Source: an uncultured Clostridia bacterium (lineage in GTDB: Bacteria; Bacillota; Clostridia; Christensenellales; Borkfalkiaceae). Taken from it: a DNA stretch of 5,360 bases. The position numbers were made by a program, and so were the translations under genes. The stretch is from contig CAMNIW010000099.1 in assembly GCA_946540675.1 (NCBI GenBank), positions 1-5,360 of the forward strand. The letters run 5' to 3'. Below are positions 1 to 4,676 of the stretch, in pieces. Every line of letters begins with the position of its first letter. Within the stretch, counting starts at the first letter, position 1. Below the pieces are notes generated by a model that saw only the letters and a program-made list of their open reading frames with translations, made no database searches and was not told the DNA's origin.

Positions 1-80
1 CTTATATCCAAAGACCGAGCGTGAGCATAAACAAGATATTGCAAATATCCGGAATATACGATATTATGCCTAAAATATAA
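1..80 (+). CDS. spoIIAA: Anti-sigma-F factor antagonist SpoIIAA, C-terminal fragment (cut by window start)
   Basis: Reading frame 3 is open from the window edge to a TAA at 78-80 and gives about 25 residues, including PSVSINKILQISGIYDIM. This resembles the last helix of STAS-domain anti-anti-sigma factors; B. subtilis SpoIIAA has a similar PAVKRLFDMSGLFKII segment. The conserved serine that SpoIIAB phosphorylates lies upstream, outside the window. In the family, unphosphorylated SpoIIAA binds SpoIIAB and frees sigma-F. The assignment rests mainly on position: the gene ends 17 bases before spoIIAB, as in the standard spoIIAA-spoIIAB-sigF operon. The operon promoter is not in view. Confidence 0.85.
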   Translation, partial: YIQRPSVSINKILQISGIYDIMPKI

Positions 81-97
81 TTTTCGGAGTAGTCTGT

Positions 98-523
98 ATG
101 AAAAATAAAATGATGATAAAATTCAACTCTTTATCTGAAAACGAACGCTTTGCGAGAAACGTTATCGCCTCGTTTTTATTACCGCTCAATCCCAGCGTCA
201 GCGAACTTTCCGACGTGAAAACGGCGGTAAGCGAAGCCGTGACCAACGCAATCGTTCACGGATATCCGAACGATGTGGGCGAAGTCACCATGATCGCGGA
301 AATAGACGGCAACGAAGTACATATAATAATTTCTGACCAAGGCGTCGGTATAGAAAGTCTTGAAAACGCTATGGAGCCCTTTTTTACCACAAAACCCGAC
401 GAAGAGAGGTCCGGTATGGGGTTTACGATCATAAAAACGTTTATGGACAATGTAAAGGTTTTTTCGGAAGTAAACGTCGGGACGACCGTCGATATGACAA
501 AAGTTATCAAATCCGTTGCCTGA
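98..523 (+). CDS. spoIIAB: Anti-sigma-F factor / serine kinase SpoIIAB
   Basis: This is a cytoplasmic anti-sigma factor of the GHKL ATPase family. It binds sigma-F to keep it inactive and phosphorylates SpoIIAA on serine. At 141 residues it is close to the B. subtilis protein (146). The N-box SEAVTNAIVHGY (45-56) carries Glu46, equivalent to the catalytic base, and Asn50 for magnesium. The G1 box is DQGVGI (80-85), followed by FTTKP (96-100) and the G2 box RSGMGF (104-109), which together form the ATP lid. Arg20 in FAR matches the arginine that contacts sigma-F. The start is set by GGAG at 86-89, eight bases before the ATG. The gene lies between spoIIAA and sigF and is presumably cotranscribed with both. 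All key residues are present, so it should be active. Confidence 0.97.
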   Translation: MKNKMMIKFNSLSENERFARNVIASFLLPLNPSVSELSDVKTAVSEAVTNAIVHGYPNDVGEVTMIAEIDGNEVHIIISDQGVGIESLENAMEPFFTTKPDEERSGMGFTIIKTFMDNVKVFSEVNVGTTVDMTKVIKSVA

Positions 524-542
524 GGTCGATAAGGAGCGATAA

Positions 543-1268
543 ATGCTTAATGCCGACGAGACGCTTGCTCTTATCGAGCGAGCGAAAAACGGAGATAACG
601 GTGCGAAAGAAACGTTGCTTTTGAACAATGATCTGCTTATCAAAAGCATTATAAGAAGATTCAGAAATAAGGGCGTTGAATACGAAGATCTTTATCAACT
701 CGGATGTATGGGCTTTTTAAAAGCGATAAAGAATTTTGACGCAAAATTCGGAGTGGTGTTTTCGACTTACGCCGTGCCGATGATTCTCGGAGAAGTCAAG
801 CGGTTTTTGCGCGACGACGGGGCGATCAAGGTTTCGCGCGTGATAAAGAGTCAGGCAATCAAGATAAACAGGTTTATAGACGCATATTCGCTGAAAAACG
901 GCAATTCGCCGACCGTCGAAACAATATCCGAAGAACTCGGTATAGACCGTGAAGACGTCGTTCTCGCGCTCGATAGCAGTAAGGCGCCCGTATCCTTATC
1001 GGAGAGCGTCGACGACGCAAAGGACGGAGATAAAAAGGCCGAACTGATCGACAAGATCGCTTCGGACGAACGGGAAGACGATCTCGTAGACAAGATACTT
1101 CTTAAAACCATGATCGAAAAACTTTCTCCGCGAGAAAAAAAGATAATCATTATGCGATATTACAGGGACAATACGCAAAGCGAAATTGCCGAAGAGCTCG
1201 GGGTTTCACAAGTCCAGGTATCGAGAATCGAAAACAAAATAATACAAAATATGAAAAGACAAATTTGA
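543..1268 (+). CDS. sigF: RNA polymerase sporulation sigma factor SigF
   Basis: This is the sigma-70 family factor that directs early forespore transcription, held by SpoIIAB until SpoIIAA releases it. The 241-residue protein has region 2 at about 25-98, with the strongly conserved FSTYAVPM (73-80) and the RFLRDDG/KVSR stretch (87-99) of regions 2.3-2.4. Region 3 is at about 100-150. Region 4 (about 188-240) has a helix-turn-helix at TQSEIAEELGVSQVQVSR (211-228). Sigma-F, sigma-G and sigma-B are similar; the direct linkage to spoIIAB and the RDDG and SQVQVSR motifs favour sigma-F. AAGGAG at 531-536 lies six bases before the ATG. The gene is third in the spoIIA operon, and its stop codon runs straight into a terminator. 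Confidence 0.96.
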   Translation: MLNADETLALIERAKNGDNGAKETLLLNNDLLIKSIIRRFRNKGVEYEDLYQLGCMGFLKAIKNFDAKFGVVFSTYAVPMILGEVKRFLRDDGAIKVSRVIKSQAIKINRFIDAYSLKNGNSPTVETISEELGIDREDVVLALDSSKAPVSLSESVDDAKDGDKKAELIDKIASDEREDDLVDKILLKTMIEKLSPREKKIIIMRYYRDNTQSEIAEELGVSQVQVSRIENKIIQNMKRQI

Positions 1269-1300
1269 CCGCGCAAAAATTTTTCAGCGCGGTTTTTCTT
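1268..1300 (+). terminator. Rho-independent terminator of the spoIIA operon
   Basis: CCGCGC (1269-1274) pairs perfectly with GCGCGG (1287-1292), and an extra A-T pair uses the last base of the sigF stop codon (1268 with 1293). The loop is AAAAATTTTTCA, and the stem is followed by TTTTTCTT (1293-1300). The stem is GC-rich and directly followed by U's, so it should terminate well. The last two T's are also the first bases of the trmB -35 element. Confidence 0.9.
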
Positions 1301-1327
1301 GACTTGAATAAATTAAATACTTATAAT
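1299..1327 (+). promoter_or_regulatory. Predicted housekeeping promoter of trmB
   Basis: The -35 is TTGACT (1299-1304), followed by a 17-bp spacer and a perfect -10 TATAAT (1322-1327). Transcription is expected to start near 1334, only about three bases before the ATG at 1337. This predicts an essentially leaderless trmB transcript. The -35 begins inside the U-tract of the sigF terminator, so trmB is isolated from sporulation transcription and separately driven. Confidence 0.85.
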
Positions 1328-1336
1328 AAATACGTT

Positions 1337-2008
1337 ATGAGAATGAGACGAAAAAAACATCTTGAAGACCGTATGCTTTCGGCCGACGCCTTTCTTATCG
1401 CCGGACAAAACGACGGTTTTTACGCTCTTACGGAAGCCGATAGATACGCAATTTTAGATTTTTCTGAAATTTTCGGAAACAATAATCCGTTATGGCTCGA
1501 ACTAGGCGCCGGCAAGGGTGCGTTCGCGTTTGAACTTGCGGCAAGAAATCCCGATAAAAACGTCGTGGCGGTCGAGAAGATAAGTAACGTGATAATAGAA
1601 GCGCTTGAACGGGCGGATAGAGAAAAACCGACGAACTGCCGCTTTATGAATTGTTCCGTCGAAAATCTGAAATATTATATCGCCGACGGCGTCGTAGAGC
1701 GAATATTTCTCAATTTTTCGTGTCCTTATCCGAAAAAGTCTTACCGCAACAGACGCTTGACAAACGAAAGGTTTCTCGATTTATATAAAAAATTGCTCGT
1801 AAAAAACGGCGAGATACATTTTAAGACTGACAACAGGGAATTTTTTGAATATTCATTGCAGACCTTATCGGAAAACGGCTTTATACTGAAAAACATTTCA
1901 CTCGATATGACAAGTGAAAATTTCCCCGAGAACATAGAAACGGAGTATGAAAAAATGTTCCGTGCACAAGGCAAAAAAATTTACCGCGTCGAAGCGCTCT
2001 TAAAGTAA
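1337..2008 (+). CDS. trmB: tRNA (guanine-N7-)-methyltransferase TrmB
   Basis: This is a class I SAM-dependent methyltransferase that makes m7G at position 46 of tRNA variable loops. I choose the ATG at 1337, which gives MRMRRKK, the usual TrmB N-terminus, and a 223-residue product of normal family length. The open frame extends upstream to a TTG at 1265, but that start would place the sigF terminator and the trmB promoter inside the gene. SAM motif I is LELGAGKG (about 54-61), with the acidic residue of the next strand in VAVEK (about 77-81). The family segment NFSCPYPKK (127-135) is followed by RNRRLT, then HFKTDN (about 161-166) and TEYEKMF (202-208). In the first of these, the usual DPWPK is CPYPK, so the conserved Asp is Cys129. 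No Shine-Dalgarno precedes the ATG. An in-frame ATG at 1343 is a possible alternative start. Confidence 0.93.
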   Translation: MRMRRKKHLEDRMLSADAFLIAGQNDGFYALTEADRYAILDFSEIFGNNNPLWLELGAGKGAFAFELAARNPDKNVVAVEKISNVIIEALERADREKPTNCRFMNCSVENLKYYIADGVVERIFLNFSCPYPKKSYRNRRLTNERFLDLYKKLLVKNGEIHFKTDNREFFEYSLQTLSENGFILKNISLDMTSENFPENIETEYEKMFRAQGKKIYRVEALLK

Positions 2009-2038
2009 AACGAGATCCTTTTCGGGATCCCGTTTTTT
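2007..2038. terminator. Bidirectional terminator between convergent trmB and the exonuclease gene
   Basis: ACGAGATCC (2010-2018) pairs with GGATCCCGT (2025-2033) with one A-C mismatch around the loop TTTTCG. On the plus strand a T6 run follows (2033-2038), with A's before the stem that can pair with it. On the minus strand the mirror stem is followed by TTTTACTTT. It therefore fits the ends of both converging genes. It begins at the trmB stop codon and reaches the exonuclease stop codon (2037-2039). Confidence 0.88.
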
Positions 2039-3029
2039 ATTTGAGTGAATGATAGTACGTTTCGAGTAATTTTACGTCGTCATAAGTAAAGTTTTCTTCA
2101 TATCCGACGATATTTTCAAATTCGGAAAGGGAAAATTTGGTTGCCTTTCTTCTTTTTCGCCTGTCAAGCGCTTCTTCGCGATAGTCTGCTTTCCCGTGAG
2201 TTATAAAGACGGAGCAGTCGTCAGCGTTATTTGTATACACGTAGCCCTTTTCGTACATAAGATCGACGATCGTTCTTACGTAGTCAACATCGAGTTTTTC
2301 GACGTTTTGCGAAAAGCATACTTTTTTGCCTTTTTGTCGCGGCATATCGGAAATATAAGTGTATAATATCGCGTTTTGTATCCGTTTGCTGCGTTTTAGT
2401 CCGAATTTTTCAAGCGTCACGGCATCGGAATAACAATTATAGTAACCGTTTGCCGAATTACGTCCCGGGTGAATAGAATATTCGCTTATGACCGAATTCA
2501 AGCCGCCCTTTTCGTCTACGGCGTTTTTAAGAACCAAGGACGACACGTACGCGTCTTCGTCGGAGCGGTGTTCGCAAAAAGTTATTCCGTAATTGTCGGC
2601 AAGAGTTTTAAGCCCTACCTTTGTCGCTTCGGGATGCAGAAGTTGATAGATATACTGTATGTCGTAAAAGTCATACTCAAGTCTTGGAAGAGAGTATTTG
2701 TCGCAGGCGTCGTTAAGGTATTTGATGTCGTTTGACATAGCGAATCCCAAAACGGTACGCCCCGTAAAAAACATTTTAATTTTATCGTATATATCGCAAA
2801 ATTTCGGTGCTTTTCTGAATTCTTCTTCCGTGTATGAAAATACGACGTGAGTTTGTTTCTCGTGTTTTTTATCGCCGACCGTAAACTTTTTCGGAATAGG
2901 GTTACATAATATATCTTCGCGCGATATAACGTTGAGTTTATCGTCGCAAACTAAAAGTCCGACGCTGCATAAACTTCCGTCGTTGCTTTTTCCCGTGCAA
3001 CTCTCGGTATCAATAACAATATATTCCAT
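2037..3029 (-). CDS. DEDDh 3'-5' exonuclease (DNA polymerase III epsilon-like) with C-terminal BRCT-like region
   Basis: The protein is 330 residues from the ATG at 3029. The N-terminal half is an RNase T/DnaQ-type exonuclease. Exo I is VIDTES with Asp7 and Glu9; Exo II is GFAMSNDIKYL with Asp101; Exo III is HRSDED with His154 and Asp159, spaced H-x4-D as in the DEDDh class. All metal and base residues are present. After a linker, about 234-309 (GKKVCFSQN through SEFENIVG) resembles a divergent BRCT domain, as in ligase- or epsilon-linked BRCT modules; this part is less certain. It lacks DNA polymerase motifs, so it is a stand-alone nuclease, not a polymerase. The ATG lies two bases after the lexA stop, and a GTG at 3035 overlaps that stop, so translation is probably coupled to lexA. 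The likely role is DNA-end processing or repair under SOS control; this is inferred from its neighbour, and the exact substrate is unknown. Confidence 0.85.
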   Translation of the reverse strand: MEYIVIDTESCTGKSNDGSLCSVGLLVCDDKLNVISREDILCNPIPKKFTVGDKKHEKQTHVVFSYTEEEFRKAPKFCDIYDKIKMFFTGRTVLGFAMSNDIKYLNDACDKYSLPRLEYDFYDIQYIYQLLHPEATKVGLKTLADNYGITFCEHRSDEDAYVSSLVLKNAVDEKGGLNSVISEYSIHPGRNSANGYYNCYSDAVTLEKFGLKRSKRIQNAILYTYISDMPRQKGKKVCFSQNVEKLDVDYVRTIVDLMYEKGYVYTNNADDCSVFITHGKADYREEALDRRKRRKATKFSLSEFENIVGYEENFTYDDVKLLETYYHSLK

Positions 3030-3031
3030 AA

Positions 3032-3628
3032 TCACATTTTGCGCATTAAGCCGACTACTTTGCCGAGAATGTTTACGTCGGGAAGTATTATGTCTGCCAT
3101 AGTGGAATTTTCGGGGTGAAGAACTATCTTATCTTCACGCTTGAAAAATCTTTTTACGGTAGCGGAGTCTTCGTACATGGCGACGACGATATCGCCGTTT
3201 TCCGCGTTGTTTTGCTTTTTTACTATGACTTTATCGCCGTCGAATATTCCGCATTCTATCATGCTGTTCCCGTTTATTTTAAGCATAAACAGTTCGCTTT
3301 CTTCGCCGAATTCTTTAGGCAGGGGAATATACTCGTCAAAATCTTCGTATGCGAAAATCGGAGAACCCGCCGCGACCGTTCCTATAACGGGGACGGAAAC
3401 GAATCCGACTTTTTTCGGCGTATTAACGTTTATCGCACGTTTTTTAGAGCCGTCTTTGACGATTTTTCCTTCTTTTTCGAGTACCGATAAGTAACTGTAG
3501 CACGACGCGGTAGACTTTATTTGCAATTCTTTGCAAATCTCTCTTACCGACGGCGGATAGCCGTTATCGTCCAAATACGATTGAATGAATTCGAATACTT
3601 TTTGTACCTTATCTTTAACGTTCGCCAT
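3032..3628 (-). CDS. lexA: LexA repressor, SOS regulator with self-cleavage peptidase domain
   Basis: LexA represses SOS genes and cleaves itself when stimulated by RecA filaments on single-stranded DNA. The 198-residue protein has an N-terminal winged helix (about 1-65) with PPSVREICKEL (25-35) and LEKEGKI (50-56). The linker holds the Ala87-Gly88 cleavage bond in GTVAAGSP. The S24 peptidase domain has the nucleophile Ser122 in NGNSMIE and the base Lys159 in SATVKRFF. The start is the ATG at 3628, preceded by AAAGGA. The frame opens further upstream to 3667, but that start would cover the -10 element. The gene lies first in a two-gene operon with the exonuclease and has a LexA box at its own promoter, so it should be autoregulated. 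Confidence 0.97.
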   Translation of the reverse strand: MANVKDKVQKVFEFIQSYLDDNGYPPSVREICKELQIKSTASCYSYLSVLEKEGKIVKDGSKKRAINVNTPKKVGFVSVPVIGTVAAGSPIFAYEDFDEYIPLPKEFGEESELFMLKINGNSMIECGIFDGDKVIVKKQNNAENGDIVVAMYEDSATVKRFFKREDKIVLHPENSTMADIILPDVNILGKVVGLMRKM

Positions 3629-3633
3629 ATTTA

Positions 3634-3639
3634 TCCTTT
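3634..3639 (-). promoter_or_regulatory. Shine-Dalgarno site of lexA
   Basis: On the minus strand this reads AAAGGA, five bases before the ATG at 3628. It fixes the start of lexA at MANVKDK rather than at the longer upstream frame. Confidence 0.85.
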
Positions 3640-3657
3640 GTAAATTCAATATATGAT

Positions 3658-3686
3658 ATAATAACATATATTTAATTAAAAATCAA
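3658..3686 (-). promoter_or_regulatory. Predicted promoter of the lexA-exonuclease operon
   Basis: On the minus strand the -35 is TTGATT (3686-3681), followed by a 17-bp spacer and the -10 TATTAT (3663-3658). Transcription should start near 3651, giving a leader of about 22 bases that contains the lexA Shine-Dalgarno. The LexA box overlaps the first three bases of the -35. Confidence 0.82.
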
Positions 3687-3697
3687 ACATTTGTTCG
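3684..3697 (-). promoter_or_regulatory. LexA (DinR-type) SOS operator
   Basis: Read on the minus strand this is CGAACAAATGTTTG, an imperfect palindrome that fits the Gram-positive LexA consensus CGAAC-N4-GTTYG. It overlaps the lexA -35, so bound LexA should block RNA polymerase. It also lies 11 bp upstream of the -35 of the divergent Cys-rich gene, so it may influence that gene too. The link to LexA is consensus matching plus position. Confidence 0.88.
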
Positions 3698-3708
3698 TTA
3701 AAATTCTC

Positions 3709-3737
3709 TTGAAAAATTTTTTATTTGAGTATATAAT
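3709..3737 (+). promoter_or_regulatory. Predicted promoter of the Cys-rich small gene
   Basis: The -35 is TTGAAA (3709-3714), with a 17-bp spacer and a perfect -10 TATAAT (3732-3737). The expected start of transcription, seven bases after the -10, is the A of the ATG at 3744. This predicts a fully leaderless mRNA. The promoter is divergent from that of lexA. Confidence 0.83.
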
Positions 3738-3743
3738 TGTCTT

Positions 3744-3935
3744 ATGGAAAAAACAAGCGGAAAAAGAAAATACGAAACAGGCGAAGACTGCGTATTGTAC
3801 GACAGGAAGTGTATAGGCTGCGGCGAGTGTGAACTTTGCGACATCAACCCGCTTAAAATATGCGATAATTGCGGCGAGTGCATAAAGATGTCGGACGTCG
3901 CTTCCATAGTGATAGATAAAATCGAAGAAAATTGA
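3744..3935 (+). CDS. Small cysteine-rich, probably metal-binding protein of unknown function
   Basis: I do not recognise a named family. The 63-residue protein has eight cysteines (16, 23, 26, 29, 32, 40, 43, 46) in two related modules, CIGCGEC (23-29) and CDNCGEC (40-46), 17 residues apart. The underlying DNA repeats TGCGGCGAGTG at 3819-3829 and 3870-3880. The CxxC spacing suggests binding of zinc or an iron-sulfur cluster. It lacks the cysteine-proline pattern of a classic 2[4Fe-4S] ferredoxin, so electron transfer is only a possibility. There is no signal peptide or membrane segment, and the N-terminus is basic and the C-terminus acidic. It is divergent from lexA and sits upstream of the protease gene. 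No Shine-Dalgarno precedes the ATG, but a consensus promoter lies directly before it. That promoter and the regular cysteine pattern support a real gene. Confidence 0.8.
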   Translation: MEKTSGKRKYETGEDCVLYDRKCIGCGECELCDINPLKICDNCGECIKMSDVASIVIDKIEEN

Positions 3936-3960
3936 TTAGACATATTATATATATTTTTTA

Positions 3961-3989
3961 TTGCTTTTCGGGCAAAAAAATATTATAAT
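3961..3989 (+). promoter_or_regulatory. Predicted promoter of the site-2 protease-scpA operon
   Basis: The -35 is TTGCTT (3961-3966), with a 17-bp spacer and a perfect -10 TATAAT (3984-3989). The predicted start near 3996 is about three bases before the ATG at 3999, and no Shine-Dalgarno is present. The stretch from the -10 to the ATG matches the one before trmB at 16 of 18 positions. The -35 is weaker than the other two plus-strand promoters. Confidence 0.75.
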
Positions 3990-3998
3990 AAATATATT

Positions 3999-4676
3999 AT
4001 GCAAAGCGTTATACTGAGAATCGCCTTATATGCGGCGAATTTTCTGGCAATATTATTGATAATACCGATCCACGAATTCGCGCACGCTTTCGCTGCGGTC
4101 AAGTGCGGCGATTCGACCCCGAAACTTTACGGACGATATACCTTAAATCCTTTTGCGCACTTCGATCCTTTGGGTTTTTTGATGATGGCCCTGTTCAGGT
4201 TTGGTTGGGCAAAACCGGTTCCCGTCAATCCCAACAATTTTCGCAACTATAAAAAAGGGTGCGTACTCGTATCTATTGCGGGCGTTACGGCAAACATCAT
4301 ACTTGCGGTTTTGCTTTGTCCGCTTGCGCTTATTGCCGACAAGCTCATTATACCGGCGGAGTGGGCGTTTTATCTCAATGCGTTTATTTACTATTTCCTG
4401 CAAAGTCTTTTTTATCTGAATATAGGATTATTCATATTCAATTTGTTGCCGTTTTATCCGCTTGACGGATTCAGGCTGATAGACGCGCTAACCGTCAAAA
4501 GGGGCAGATTTTATTATTTTTTACGCACGAAAGGTATTTTCGTATTTCTTGCGATCATCTTACTTGATTTTATCGCCGAATTAACGGGGATATACTATAT
4601 CAACATTCTCAACGTTGCCATCGATTACGCGTCGTGGCCTATCGAAAAATTATGGAGACTGATTCTCGGATTATGA
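3999..4676 (+). CDS. Site-2 protease family (peptidase M50) membrane metalloprotease, YwhC-like
   Basis: This is a multi-pass zinc metalloprotease of the minimal site-2 protease type, 225 residues, with neither PDZ nor CBS domain. Zinc-binding HEFAH (His25, Glu26, His29) lies at the end of the first membrane segment (about 4-24). The third zinc ligand is Asp156 in NLLPFYPLDG (148-157). The family motifs GRYTLNPFAHFDPLG (45-59) and GWAKPVPVNP (69-78) are present. Other hydrophobic segments are at about 57-70, 87-112, 125-152 and 179-201. Such enzymes cut within membranes, but the substrate of this subgroup is not established and nothing here reveals it. The gene overlaps scpA by four bases (ATGA), a linkage I recall as common in Firmicutes. 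The predicted mRNA is leaderless. Confidence 0.93.
   Translation: MQSVILRIALYAANFLAILLIIPIHEFAHAFAAVKCGDSTPKLYGRYTLNPFAHFDPLGFLMMALFRFGWAKPVPVNPNNFRNYKKGCVLVSIAGVTANIILAVLLCPLALIADKLIIPAEWAFYLNAFIYYFLQSLFYLNIGLFIFNLLPFYPLDGFRLIDALTVKRGRFYYFLRTKGIFVFLAIILLDFIAELTGIYYINILNVAIDYASWPIEKLWRLILGL

Noticed and set aside
179..649. 156-codon minus-strand open frame opposite spoIIAB and sigF
   Set aside because: It is antisense to two well-supported genes, has low-complexity composition and no promoter or Shine-Dalgarno that I can see.
1265..1336. Longer TrmB N-terminus starting at TTG 1265 and overlapping the sigF stop
   Set aside because: The added 24 residues lie over the sigF terminator and the trmB promoter and match nothing in TrmB, whose usual start MRMR is at 1337.
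3116..3494. Two plus-strand open frames opposite lexA
   Set aside because: They mirror the lexA coding frame, are rich in Phe and Ser in the way antisense frames are, and resemble no protein family.
3629..3667. Longer LexA start at 3667
   Set aside because: It would put the -10 element inside the gene, and the ATG at 3628 has a good Shine-Dalgarno and the expected LexA N-terminus.
3936..3980. Possible terminator after the Cys-rich gene (AT-rich run and a TTGC/GCAA hairpin at 3961-3976)
   Set aside because: The stem is only four bases, is followed by A's rather than T's, and overlaps the protease -35. Some read-through from the Cys-rich gene into the protease is possible.
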